From positions 930,001 to 994,000 of the forward strand of contig CAWDJJ010000002.1 of NCBI GenBank assembly GCA_963802635.1: a stretch of 64,000 bases of DNA, in the 5' to 3' direction. Under the pieces are notes generated by a model that worked only from the letters and a program-made list of their open reading frames with translations, ran no database searches and was not told where the DNA came from. The DNA is from CAVTLG01 sp963802635. Lineage in GTDB: Bacteria > Chloroflexota > Ktedonobacteria > Ktedonobacterales > Ktedonobacteraceae. Below are positions 56,976 to 64,000 of the stretch, in pieces (the first letter of the stretch is position 1; the number at the start of each line of letters is the position of its first letter). The translations under genes were made by a program, and so were the position numbers.

Positions 56976-57797
56976 ATGAAAAGACGCATCCTGTTTACTG
57001 TAGAAAAGGATCGTGTACTTGTCCCTGTGGGTGAGCCTTGTCCGTTTGGTTGCCGCTATTGTTATACGCGCGGAGGCGAGGTAGGACTCTCACGTGTCAG
57101 TGCGGAAGACATTCTCTCTCGTTTTCGGCAATTTGCCTATGAGACTCCTTTCGAGACGATTCAATTTGGCTATGACGGTGATCCGTTTTCTCATCCTGAG
57201 CGCGGCATAGCCATGCTTCAACAGCTAGCGCGACTGGGCAAACATGTCAACTTTAGCACGAAAGCATTGCTTGAAGGTCCTACTCTTGCAGCCCTCAGTG
57301 ACATACATCGCGACATGGAAGGCGCTGGCACTACGCTCAGTGCGCTTGTTTCGCTCAGTTGCTGGGATTCCGCAGCGAGCGTAGAGCCTCATACACCATC
57401 TCCGTGTGAGCGTATGCTAACAGTTGCTCATCTCAGAAGCATGCATATACCTGTGTTCATAGCCGTGCGACCGATATTGCCACACATTGCTGACAGCGAA
57501 TACGAACGTGTTGCAGATGAAGGCATCAGTGCCGGATGTGATGGATTCGTTCTGGGGCCGCTCTATGCCGACGCGCATGGGCAGTTTGTACGTTTCATTC
57601 CGCCCGCGCTTCTAGCAGCAGTACCATGTCGTACAGGCACGGTATCCTGGTCTGCCCATGCGCCTACATGGACGCGCTATGAAGATGCAACCCGGCTCCA
57701 AAGATTGCTTTTGATGATCGAACGCAAGGGAGGACATACCTTCCTTTCATCAGCAGATGCACTGGCATTGCTGATGAAAGGAAGGTATGTGGCATGA
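56976..57797 (+). CDS. Radical SAM protein (SPL-like)
   Basis: 273 aa. The [4Fe-4S] motif CPFGCRYC (CxxxCxxC) is at about residue 22-29, followed by YTRGGEVG and the glycine-rich TIQFGYDGDPFSHPE. It ends in HTFLSSADALALL and has no extra iron-sulfur motif. It is related to the spore photoproduct lyase/DNA-photolyase-like radical SAM group, but substrate is unknown. The ATGA overlap with the CYTH gene couples translation. Its last 60 nt fold into a perfect 22-bp hairpin. Confidence 0.75.
   Translation: MKRRILFTVEKDRVLVPVGEPCPFGCRYCYTRGGEVGLSRVSAEDILSRFRQFAYETPFETIQFGYDGDPFSHPERGIAMLQQLARLGKHVNFSTKALLEGPTLAALSDIHRDMEGAGTTLSALVSLSCWDSAASVEPHTPSPCERMLTVAHLRSMHIPVFIAVRPILPHIADSEYERVADEGISAGCDGFVLGPLYADAHGQFVRFIPPALLAAVPCRTGTVSWSAHAPTWTRYEDATRLQRLLLMIERKGGHTFLSSADALALLMKGRYVA
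57734..57790 (+). promoter_or_regulatory. Perfect 22-bp hairpin covering the CYTH ribosome-binding site
   Basis: Arms 57734-57755 and 57769-57790 are perfectly complementary, with a 13-nt loop. The right arm contains AAGGAAGG (57778-57785), the ribosome-binding site for the CYTH start at 57794. Ribosomes finishing the radical SAM gene would open the stem, so CYTH translation should depend on upstream translation. Confidence 0.75.
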
Positions 57798-58411
57798 TCG
57801 AGATTGAATTGAAGTTTAAAATCCCGGCAGATGCTCAGAGGCAGTTTCAGGAAACACTGGAAGCCCTGCCATCCGTGCAAAAAATTGGACACATTGTCAA
57901 CGCAGATACTTATTATGACACAACAAGCTTAGCTTGCTTTCAACAAACAGTATTTATGCGCATCAGAAACCATACACATCTAGAAGTGAAGTATCATGAA
58001 CAGCCCGATCCAGCGCATATCTCCTGCATAGAACGGGCGTTTCCATTGCAGTCAGAAGCACCGCAATTAAAAGAAATGCATGCGCTGTGTGCTCGCTTCA
58101 TTCCAGGATGGCAGGAGACTGATACTATTGAGGAGGCACTTCGCTTGAACGCGTTGATAGCCTTCGCACACGTTGTCAACCGGAGAACCCAATACACCTA
58201 CGATAACCTGACTTTATGTATCGACCACGTGGAAGGACTCGGAGATTTCTTCGAGATAGAAACGCTCTGCAAAGAGGAAACAGAGATACGGCAAGCTCAA
58301 ACACAACAGCAAAACTTCGTCTCTGACCTGGCTTTTCCTGGCCTGCAACTTAGCCGGTCTGGATACGTTGAGCAGTGGCTTCACCTGCACCTTCCACAGG
58401 TTTACCAATAA
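57794..58411 (+). CDS. CYTH-domain protein (adenylate cyclase/thiamine triphosphatase type)
   Basis: 205 aa. N-terminal EIELKFKI is the ExExK motif that defines CYTH, then YYDTTSLACF, FMRIRNHTHLEVKYHE and LGDFFEIETLC in the tunnel fold. Members hydrolyse tri- or polyphosphates, such as thiamine triphosphate, or make cAMP; which one is unknown here. It is translationally coupled to the radical SAM gene. Confidence 0.8.
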   Translation: MIEIELKFKIPADAQRQFQETLEALPSVQKIGHIVNADTYYDTTSLACFQQTVFMRIRNHTHLEVKYHEQPDPAHISCIERAFPLQSEAPQLKEMHALCARFIPGWQETDTIEEALRLNALIAFAHVVNRRTQYTYDNLTLCIDHVEGLGDFFEIETLCKEETEIRQAQTQQQNFVSDLAFPGLQLSRSGYVEQWLHLHLPQVYQ

Positions 58412-58435
58412 ATAATTTTATGAGTGAGGGTAATT

Positions 58436-59005
58436 ATGAGGCGCTCTATACTGCATACATCGCAATGTATGCACAAAATCACACTCAACTCTTTTCAGGC
58501 TGAACGAGGCACGAGCCTAGTAACGCATAACAATAATAGCGAGATAGGTAGTATCTATGCAGTGCCTCACGCTGCCGCGGAAGATGCTACACAGAGCATG
58601 TCGCAACCACTCACGCCTGCAATCAAATTTATTCTCGTCATTGACGACTCTCCTACGGTGCGCAAGATTGTCGAAATGACATTGAGTCAGGCAGGCTATG
58701 AGACGCAATCCTTCCAGGATGGCATTGAGGCTATGAAATGGTTCGCAGAGGCGCAGTCACGGACACCAGACCTCATATTAGTTGATATTGGTCTCCCGAA
58801 AATAGATGGATACGAATTAATCAGAAAGCTCAAAACCAAGCCGCGATTTGCTCACGTTCCTTGTATCGTTCTCTCAAGACACGATGGCATGCTAGATAAA
58901 CTCAAAGGCAGGTTGGCGGGCGCAAAGGCACATATCACCAAACCATTTACGATCCAGGAATTCCTGGTCGCGGTACATACGTGCGTTAGCAGTGAATCTA
59001 TTTAG
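58436..59005 (+). CDS. Single-domain response regulator (CheY-like)
   Basis: 189 aa. After a ~65-residue N-terminal extension comes a receiver domain: LVIDDSPTVRKIVEMTL, the phospho-Asp in LILVDIGLPKIDGYELIR, CIVLSRHDG and the Lys in AHITKPFT. No output domain. The N-terminal extension may be partly 5' leader, and in-frame alternative starts exist. The start at 58436 follows GAGGG. No histidine kinase is adjacent. Confidence 0.78.
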   Translation: MRRSILHTSQCMHKITLNSFQAERGTSLVTHNNNSEIGSIYAVPHAAAEDATQSMSQPLTPAIKFILVIDDSPTVRKIVEMTLSQAGYETQSFQDGIEAMKWFAEAQSRTPDLILVDIGLPKIDGYELIRKLKTKPRFAHVPCIVLSRHDGMLDKLKGRLAGAKAHITKPFTIQEFLVAVHTCVSSESI

Positions 59006-59018
59006 AAAAGAGCAACTT

Positions 59019-59390
59019 ATGCAGCAGAAATCCATCCACGTCCCCGCAGAGGCACCAATGATCAAAATAGCACCGAATGAACTTACTATTATCGGCTACG
59101 TACTTTTGCCCTATACAAAATTTGTGTACCTCACGACTCTCTCTTCACGAGAACGCGCTATGACACTGATCACGCTGGAGAACTTACACAGACGTATCAT
59201 CGATTTCAGCAACGCAGGAGCAGAGGAAGAACATTTCCCTTTAACAGCAGCAGAATTGCGCGTAATTCATGCCGCACTCAAGAACTTCGTGGCAAATCTG
59301 CGACAATTTCCCCGCTCACAAAAACGTGACGACACGATAGGGTCATGCGAGAGGTTACGTCTGTCTCTTGCCTCTTCATTTCCCTCGTAA
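59019..59390 (+). CDS. Hypothetical protein, probable operon partner of the response regulator
   Basis: 123 aa from ATG 59019; an in-frame GTG at 58992 overlaps the regulator. It has a short strand part (IKIAPNELTIIGYVLLPYTK) and a helical part (LTAAELRVIHAALKNFVANL). The last ~20 residues (SCERLRLSLASSFPS) look unstructured. I do not recognise the family. Confidence 0.55.
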   Translation: MQQKSIHVPAEAPMIKIAPNELTIIGYVLLPYTKFVYLTTLSSRERAMTLITLENLHRRIIDFSNAGAEEEHFPLTAAELRVIHAALKNFVANLRQFPRSQKRDDTIGSCERLRLSLASSFPS

Positions 59391-59586
59391 GAGGGCTATG
59401 GCGAAAAGTACACGCACTAGAGACTCCGTCCAGAGCGCTTACTTTTCCTGCATACGCTTCTGCTTTCAGGTTGCTTTTTGGCAACGCACCTCCTCTACCA
59501 GAACCTCGGTAGTGCTCTTCGCAGCATTTGTTTACAGGTATGATATGCTGTTGTGAAACACCATATAGAGGTAGAGGATAATAGAG

Positions 59587-60377
59587 ATGAGCGAATATCA
59601 GCGTTACGAATTTATGACCATTGACCGGCCACTGACACCGACACAACTCGATGCAGTCAACAATCTTTCCAGTCATATTGAAGCATCTTCCACTCACGCC
59701 CTCATCGAATATAATTGGGGTAACTTCAAACACAATCCTATCACCGTGCTCCGCAGTTCTTCGATGGTTTCCTATATTGGGCCAACTGGGGAACACCAGA
59801 ATTGGCATTGCGCTTCCCACATGGGATCTTACCAGCCGATCTCATCGATGGCTACGATCTCGATGATTTTGTTACATTCACCCAACACTCAGATTATGAT
59901 ATCCTTGATATCCACTTTAGTGAAATGGAAGGGCCAGACGAGTGGATCGAATATGAGTTGGGATCGCTCATCGCCATCCGCGATGAGTTGATGGAAGGTG
60001 ATCTACGGGCACTATATATCGTCTGGTTGGTTGGTATGTGCATGCTTGGAAGCTATGACGAAGAAGAGGATGACGAAGTAATCAGCGTACCGCCAGTCCC
60101 TCCCGCATTTGGCACACTAACAGCGGCACAGCAGGCGCTGGCAGAATTGTTGCAAGTGCCACAAGAACTGCTCGCCGCAGCAGCTCAACACAGCGACGCT
60201 GCCACGGCATCAACTAACGATGATCCTGCCGCATGGATCGAGCTGCTACCACAAGATCGCCGTAGCGATTATCTGCTGAGGTTAGCTCGCAACGAGCCAG
60301 GTCTGAGCCGCCTGCTGGTAAAAGAGTTACGCACATTAGGGCCAGGGCCAGACGAAAGCGATGCCCTCGACAAGTGA
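59587..60377 (+). CDS. Hypothetical protein with acidic C-terminal half, frameshifted
   Basis: Begins SEYQRYEFMTIDRPLTPTQL, a style I associate with a conserved hypothetical family in actinobacteria and related soil bacteria. Near 59757 one base is missing: VLR-(x)-FFDGFLYWANWGTPELAL resumes in another frame and runs to 60377. The full protein would be about 263 aa. The later part is rich in Asp/Glu (GSYDEEEDDEVISV) with Pro- and Ala-rich segments. Function unknown. It overlaps the next gene by 17 bp. Confidence 0.62.
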
Positions 60378-60723
60378 GCATGTCACTTATGCTACGCTGC
60401 TTACTGAAAGCAAAGCCCTGAAGGTCAGACTGGAACGTGAGCAGCGTGAGCAGGAACAACAGGCCCATCTGCGTCATCTACAAACCATCCACGATCACCA
60501 GGACGACTATTGGCAACAAGTTAATCAGGCAGTTGCACGCAGTTCGGGGCCAGGCTACGACGAAGCCGTTCGCTTATTGACCGAGCTGCGTGAAGCCGCC
60601 GAGCAGTTTCAGGAGAGACGGGAGTTTCAAGATCGTTTCCATACCTGGGTCCGATCTCATCTGCGCCGTCCTGCCTTCGTTAAGCGCTTGCAGGATCATA
60701 AGTTCACATTGCCAGAGGCATAA
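60361..60723 (+). CDS. Helical hypothetical protein, partner of the preceding gene
   Basis: 120 aa, Gln/Glu/Arg-rich and probably a coiled coil (RLEREQREQEQQAHLRHLQT, LLTELREAAEQFQERREFQD). It overlaps the previous gene by 17 bp, so they form a translationally linked pair. Family not recognised. Confidence 0.6.
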   Translation: MPSTSEHVTYATLLTESKALKVRLEREQREQEQQAHLRHLQTIHDHQDDYWQQVNQAVARSSGPGYDEAVRLLTELREAAEQFQERREFQDRFHTWVRSHLRRPAFVKRLQDHKFTLPEA

Positions 60724-60837
60724 AAGAGCGGTGCGTCTTGGGGTTCTTGGTTATCTCTTTACCACACAAAAAACCGTCTGCCCGGTCCTCCAGCACTACA
60801 TATGTGAAGAGTTCCGAGCAAGACGGTCAGCAAGAGC

Positions 60838-60861
60838 GCACCTGGAGGGGTTCGAACCCTA
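60838..60861 (-). other. 3' half of a split tRNA (T arm and acceptor)
   Basis: On the minus strand GGGTTCGAACCC forms a T arm, followed by CTC and the acceptor strand CAGGTGC. That acceptor pairs perfectly with the GCACCTG of the 5' half at 61187-61193. No anticodon arm adjoins it. Confidence 0.55.
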
Positions 60862-61077
60862 TCGTATAGCAGAACCTAAAAATCTATGGCTTCTGAAAAT
60901 CAGAAGCCACAAGAGACAGCAAAATATATTACTTTGCAGTGTATAGCCCCGATCTTCAAAAAGCGTACCTTATTCCAATTACCAATGTTGGGGATACTAT
61001 GAACGCGCTGCGGTTAGCTCCAACGAAGAACAATCAGGCGAAGCATGTGCGGTGGGCAGAAGAGTACGAAGTTATAA

Positions 61078-61150
61078 TGCTGGTGACAGGACTCGAACCT
61101 GCAACACATAGTTCCGAAGACTATTGCTCTATCCATTGAGCTACACCAGC
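61078..61150 (-). tRNA. tRNA-Arg (anticodon TCG)
   Basis: 73 nt without CCA. Acceptor GCTGGTG/CACCAGC, D arm GCTC-AATGGATA-GAGC, anticodon stem ATAGT/ACTAT with loop CTTCGGA (anticodon TCG), T arm with TTCGAGT loop and discriminator A. Complete cloverleaf. It lies between two halves of another tRNA and shares GTAGCTCAATGGATAGAGC with the neighbouring 5' half. Confidence 0.85.
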
Positions 61151-61160
61151 TTGCGTAAAC

Positions 61161-61193
61161 GACCAGTCGCTCTATCCATTGAGCTACAGGTGC
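61161..61193 (-). other. 5' half of a split tRNA
   Basis: Minus strand GCACCTG (acceptor), TA, D arm GCTC-AATGGATA-GAGC, G, then ACTGG of the anticodon stem and T. It breaks off in the anticodon loop. Ten bases later tRNA-Arg begins. The matching T arm and acceptor lie 300 bp away at 60838-60861. Confidence 0.6.
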
Positions 61194-61284
61194 AATATGA
61201 ACAGTATATCACCAATGTCAACCAGCGCAAGCAGCGCCAAGAGGCATTGGCTGGTCGCGACTTTTCTTCTCTATATGCTATCAA

Positions 61285-61944
61285 CTAGCTAACTTCAGTC
61301 AACAAATGCTCCAAGGGGAAATCAGCCAGAGAGTCCAGACGCAAGCTAGCATGTTCCAATGGTAGGATTCTGGTCAACGCATTAGGGATAGCCACGCAGA
61401 AGATACCAGCACGCCGGGCAGCGGTCACACCATTGGGCAAGTCTTCCAGGGCAATGGCTTCATCAGCCTGTACAGCAAGGGCATTGAGAGCGGTCAGGTA
61501 CAACGTGGGGTCAGGCTTCACACTTTCAACCTCGTCACCACAGATTATCGCATCAAAATGTGTTTCCAGTCCCAGACGCGCCAGATGCCCGACAACCCAG
61601 CGACGTGGTGAACTAGAGGCAACAGCGAGTTTCAAGCCCAACCGCCTGGCATCTGCGATATACGTTTCGACGCCTGGTAGCGCTGCTTCCGCCGCGATCA
61701 GCTCCAGGTGCCGTTGAAGACGCCTGGTATTAATCTCGTCACGTGGTAGCGGCTGGCTTAAAAGAGCTTCCAGGTAATCACAAGGTCCAAACACATCCCC
61801 GGATGTTCCAATACAGAGAACCCATTTCTCCAGCGGGAGATCTTGCTGATATTCTCGATATATTTCTTGCCACGATTGGAATGCAGAAATTTCTGTATCT
61901 AAAATCAGCCCATCAAAGTCGAAGACCAGTGCTCGTATCATCAA
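61285..61944 (-). CDS. HAD-superfamily phosphatase/phosphoglucomutase-like protein
   Basis: 219 aa. Motif I is VFDFDGLILDTE with the nucleophile Asp, motif II LAVASSSPRRW, motif III Lys in VESVKPDP, motif IV AIALEDLPNG. A helical cap follows motif I, as in beta-phosphoglucomutase and GPH-type subfamily I enzymes. Substrate cannot be read from the sequence. Confidence 0.82.
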   Translation of the reverse strand: MMIRALVFDFDGLILDTEISAFQSWQEIYREYQQDLPLEKWVLCIGTSGDVFGPCDYLEALLSQPLPRDEINTRRLQRHLELIAAEAALPGVETYIADARRLGLKLAVASSSPRRWVVGHLARLGLETHFDAIICGDEVESVKPDPTLYLTALNALAVQADEAIALEDLPNGVTAARRAGIFCVAIPNALTRILPLEHASLRLDSLADFPLEHLLTEVS

Positions 61945-62697
61945 GAAACCTTTCCATCACAGATGCATCTCTATCAATGTCTTGTACGCTTGCATGGCTT
62001 ACGCATCTATAGATATTTCCATATATTTATATTATCACATGAGCAGAGCCATAAACTGTGCTTAGTATAGCACCCGAGATATGCTCTTTCACAAACTATG
62101 CATCATCATTTACCATTGTGGATACATTCATTTATTAATTATCTATCAATGTAGAACATTTCACCTTGACAATATGTAAAGTGCAATTTATACTCAAATT
62201 AATCTTGTTTGAATTCAATGCTACAGTTGTCGAAACAGAACAAGCTAGGACAATGCTATTTTTGCCCATGATCCGTTCCATATGGTAAAGGTACTATAGC
62301 ATAAAAACGTGCCCCCAAAACGCTGTGTATAGTTGTATAATTGTTTTTTATACTGTGTCATTCTCGTGTTTCCACAGCGAACATAGCCTGGAAAGGAACG
62401 TGTATGCAAAGCATTAATGGCAGAATCATACACAAACCTTATTAAACAAAAAGACGCCCACAGAATTATTGGATGCTTTTGCAGCATTCAAAGCATTGCC
62501 GGAAGAGTCCAAGTGGACAGATCCTCCCCTCGCACCGTAGTGGGAGGCTAAATTGGATTGAATATGAGAGGTCTTTTTAAATTTATATACAAATACGCCT
62601 TTCATTCGTCACCAATGCAACCTTAGATCCGTTACATTAACGTATAGCATGACTTAATGTATGTTTCCGGCAATCGCATGCGGAAAAGGAGTTCATC
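61945..62697. other. Long intergenic region with promoter, no clear gene
   Basis: About 750 bp, AT-rich. A good promoter lies at 62166-62194. The region after it has a hairpin (CCTCCC with GGGAGG near 62525-62548) and a short reading frame with protein-like composition (around 62440-62530) but no start codon, perhaps a remnant. Nothing firm beyond these. Confidence 0.35.
62166..62194 (+). promoter_or_regulatory. Near-consensus promoter far upstream of the response regulator
   Basis: TTGACA (62166-62171), 17 bp, TATACT (62189-62194). The next supported gene starts at 62698, about 500 bp on, so it drives a long leader or a separate RNA. Confidence 0.5.
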
Positions 62698-63135
62698 ATG
62701 CCACGAGAGGTCATTCCGCCAGCGGCGCACAGCCCACGGAATACAACGATCTTAATCGTAGAAGATGATGCAGACATCGCACAATTTCTGCAACAACTTA
62801 TTGAAGAAGAGACACCGTATCATACCACTGTTATCAACAATGGGCAGACGGCATTGGAGCAAGCTCCACATATCCATCCTTGCTTACTACTCCTGGACTA
62901 TCGCTTGCCGAAAGTCAACGGCCTTGATCTGTATGATCGCCTGCAATCCCAGGAAGAAACGCGTGGTTTGCCAGCTATTATGATGAGTGCTACACTACCA
63001 GTCAAAGAGCTGGAGCAACGGGGCATCTATCAATTGCGCAAACCCATGGATATCGGCAGTGTCCTGCGCATGATTACCCATGCATTGGCTACATTTGAGG
63101 AGAAAAGTTTACAAGAACAGTACAATTATCCGTAA
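62698..63135 (+). CDS. Single-domain response regulator
   Basis: 145 aa. ILIVEDDADIAQFLQQLIEE opens the receiver fold with the acidic pair; the phospho-Asp is in LLLLDYRLPKVNGLDLY; Ser/Thr in IMMSAT; Lys in LRKPMD. AAAAGGAG precedes the start. No kinase or output gene is adjacent. Confidence 0.82.
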   Translation: MPREVIPPAAHSPRNTTILIVEDDADIAQFLQQLIEEETPYHTTVINNGQTALEQAPHIHPCLLLLDYRLPKVNGLDLYDRLQSQEETRGLPAIMMSATLPVKELEQRGIYQLRKPMDIGSVLRMITHALATFEEKSLQEQYNYP

Positions 63136-63233
63136 TCGTATCCTTTTGCTACTTTTCTCTCTAGAGTTTTGGTACAATACATATATTATGTAGGACTACT
63201 GTGCCTTATATCGTAAGATCAGGAGGTTTTATT

Positions 63234-63359
63234 GTGGCTAATAAAGAGCAAAAAAAGGTGCAAAAGGCTGCACCCAAATCAAATAAACAGAAAAAAGAAG
63301 CCCAGCGAGAAAAGAAAGCTGCTAAGTCTGTTGGCGGCATTACTCTCAAAAAAGAGTAA
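63234..63359 (+). CDS. Lysine-rich microprotein
   Basis: 41 aa from GTG at 63234: ANKEQKKVQKAAPKSNKQKK, then EAQREKKAAKSVGGITLKKE. AGGAGG at 63221-63226 is a perfect Shine-Dalgarno at 7 bp. Roughly a third of the residues are Lys, with a Gly-Gly near the end. It could bind nucleic acid or the ribosome. I do not recognise a family; the strong initiation signal makes it a convincing gene. Confidence 0.6.
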   Translation: MANKEQKKVQKAAPKSNKQKKEAQREKKAAKSVGGITLKKE

Positions 63360-63373
63360 GCTTTCCCGTGTAA

Positions 63374-63445
63374 ACTCTGGTGGGTTGCGCTCCCACTTAA
63401 GCGCCCCTCACGCATCTCTCTTCAGAAACACAACTCCACCAGAGT
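63374..63445. repeat. 10-bp inverted repeat after the microprotein gene
   Basis: ACTCTGGTGG (63374-63383) and CCACCAGAGT (63436-63445) are perfect complements 52 nt apart, with a smaller TGGG/CCCA hairpin inside. Possibly an RNA structure or terminator-like element for the microprotein mRNA. Confidence 0.5.
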
Positions 63446-63640
63446 GCCCTCAAGCGTTATGCTCAGCACACCCTTTCCCGAACATTCTTCTATAGAAGAG
63501 GCAAGCAGGCATAGTCAAAGGTAATGAAAAGCGCACTGCTTACTTGACACTCTTGTTACAATGCGGGTGGAAAGCTTTTATTACGTCAGGTACCCCACTC
63601 TGAAGGGCGGTGGTCTGTGGGTCGATGGGTCATATTGCCT

Positions 63641-63702
63641 TGCATTCAGATGAGCACTGTGCCGTAGCACAGTGCTAGCAACGAGAGTTGCGTTTCTGAA
63701 TG
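63641..63702. repeat. Full copy of dispersed palindromic repeat
   Basis: ATTCAGA (63644-63650) and TCTGAAT (63695-63701) enclose hairpins GCACTGTG-CCGTAG-CACAGTGC (63654-63675) and GCAAC-GAGA-GTTGC (63678-63691), a three-way-junction shape. The flanks GGTCATATTGCCTTGCA and GCTTATGGGTAT recur at 40311 and 11512. Confidence 0.7.
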
Positions 63703-63812
63703 CTTATGGGTATCAGAACCTGACCAGCCTCGGAGAAAGAACACCAAAAAGCGCTGGTACGTACTCATTTCTGTTCGTGCCGTATGTTCCGATGAGAGGA
63801 ATGGGGGTGTGT

Positions 63813-64000
63813 ATGCAACCTATGTCACATGATGCCTACAAACGCGATCTGGCCTCAGGGCAATGGAAAGAACAGGCCAGAAACAAATCAGACGTGTACG
63901 AAGAACAAGAGGACCAGTGGGCAGTGCTTCGACATGAGGTAGAGGAAGAGCATGGGCAACGGCAGACAGCACATGCACGAACAGGCAGTGATCAACGCGA
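63813..64000 (+). CDS. Start of a hypothetical protein, cut by the window end
   Basis: 62 residues visible from ATG 63813: MSHDAYKRDLASGQWKEQAR, VYEEQEDQWAVLRHEVEEEH. Very hydrophilic and rich in Glu, Gln and Arg. No stop before the window ends. No family recognised. Confidence 0.4.
   Translation, partial: MQPMSHDAYKRDLASGQWKEQARNKSDVYEEQEDQWAVLRHEVEEEHGQRQTAHARTGSDQR

Larger units (their letters stand above)
63360..63812. other. Structured intergenic region
   Basis: About 450 bp with no recognised gene. Two features are listed separately: a long-range inverted repeat and a full palindromic repeat. Around 63590-63640 (TACCCCACTCTGAAGGGCGG) the sequence looks like an insertion-sequence remnant, without a transposase. 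Confidence 0.4.

Noticed and set aside
60939..61139. Open reading frame running through the tRNA-Arg region
   Set aside because: It is the antisense of the tRNA gene and has no homology-like features.
62245..62487. 80-aa minus-strand reading frame in the 62 kb gap
   Set aside because: Cys/Phe/Trp-rich with no ribosome-binding site and no domain pattern; probably chance.

Overview
The window reads as chromosomal DNA from a large-genome soil bacterium, most likely a Ktedonobacteria-type Chloroflexota. This is inferred from the gene mix, not from a database match: XRE regulators with TPR tails, kinase-like proteins with one membrane helix and a Pro-rich linker, single-domain response regulators, a B12-dependent ribonucleotide reductase, a DnaQ-GIY-YIG fusion and several IS200/IS605-type elements.

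Layout. 0-6 kb: a leucine/branched-chain acyl-CoA catabolic operon (3-methylcrotonyl-CoA carboxylase beta, enoyl-CoA hydratase, biotin-carrying alpha subunit, 3-hydroxyisobutyrate dehydrogenase-like) and a small thioesterase. 6-13 kb: a decayed copy of the end of an M50 protease gene, a threonine aldolase-like gene, IS copy A, an IclR regulator, the intact M50 protease and cinA. 13-18.4 kb: nrdJ behind two NrdR-like boxes 31 bp apart, interrupted by three inteins. 18.5-33.8 kb: an accessory stretch with an AAA ATPase and a decayed TOPRIM partner, a truncated acyl-CoA synthetase, ThuA with a ribbon-helix-helix regulator, HicBA, IS copy B, two paralogous methyltransferases, an aminotransferase, a complete tnpA-tnpB IS, two tiny HTH proteins and an XRE-TPR regulator. 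33.9-38 kb: cysteine desulfurase, a Uma2 protein and the DnaQ/UvrC-like nuclease. 38-41.6 kb: an AT-rich tandem duplication carrying a repeat-protein family I do not recognise. 41.7-47.7 kb: dcd-tmk, a pseudokinase-like membrane protein, TPR, MocA-like and aat. 47.7-52.8 kb: glcDEF and ctaG. 53-64 kb: a truncated helicase-PLD gene, a SorC regulator, radical SAM-CYTH-response regulator genes, a hypothetical pair, tRNA-Arg between two halves of another tRNA, a HAD phosphatase, a second response regulator and a Lys-rich microprotein.

Most interesting signals: (1) a palindromic repeat family inserted in frame inside dcd and forming the 3' end of cinA, with a second, unrelated palindrome inserted in frame in the LID region of the neighbouring tmk; (2) the unrecognised 38-41.5 kb family, where a former 5' leader has become coding sequence; (3) a perfect 22-bp hairpin that buries the ribosome-binding site of the CYTH gene; (4) three inteins in one nrdJ; (5) a tRNA split around another tRNA.

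Caution: eleven reading frames break by a net +1 base and one by -1, several in genes that should be essential or well conserved. That one-sided pattern suggests consensus insertion errors in the assembly, so most frameshifted genes here are described as probably intact in the organism.
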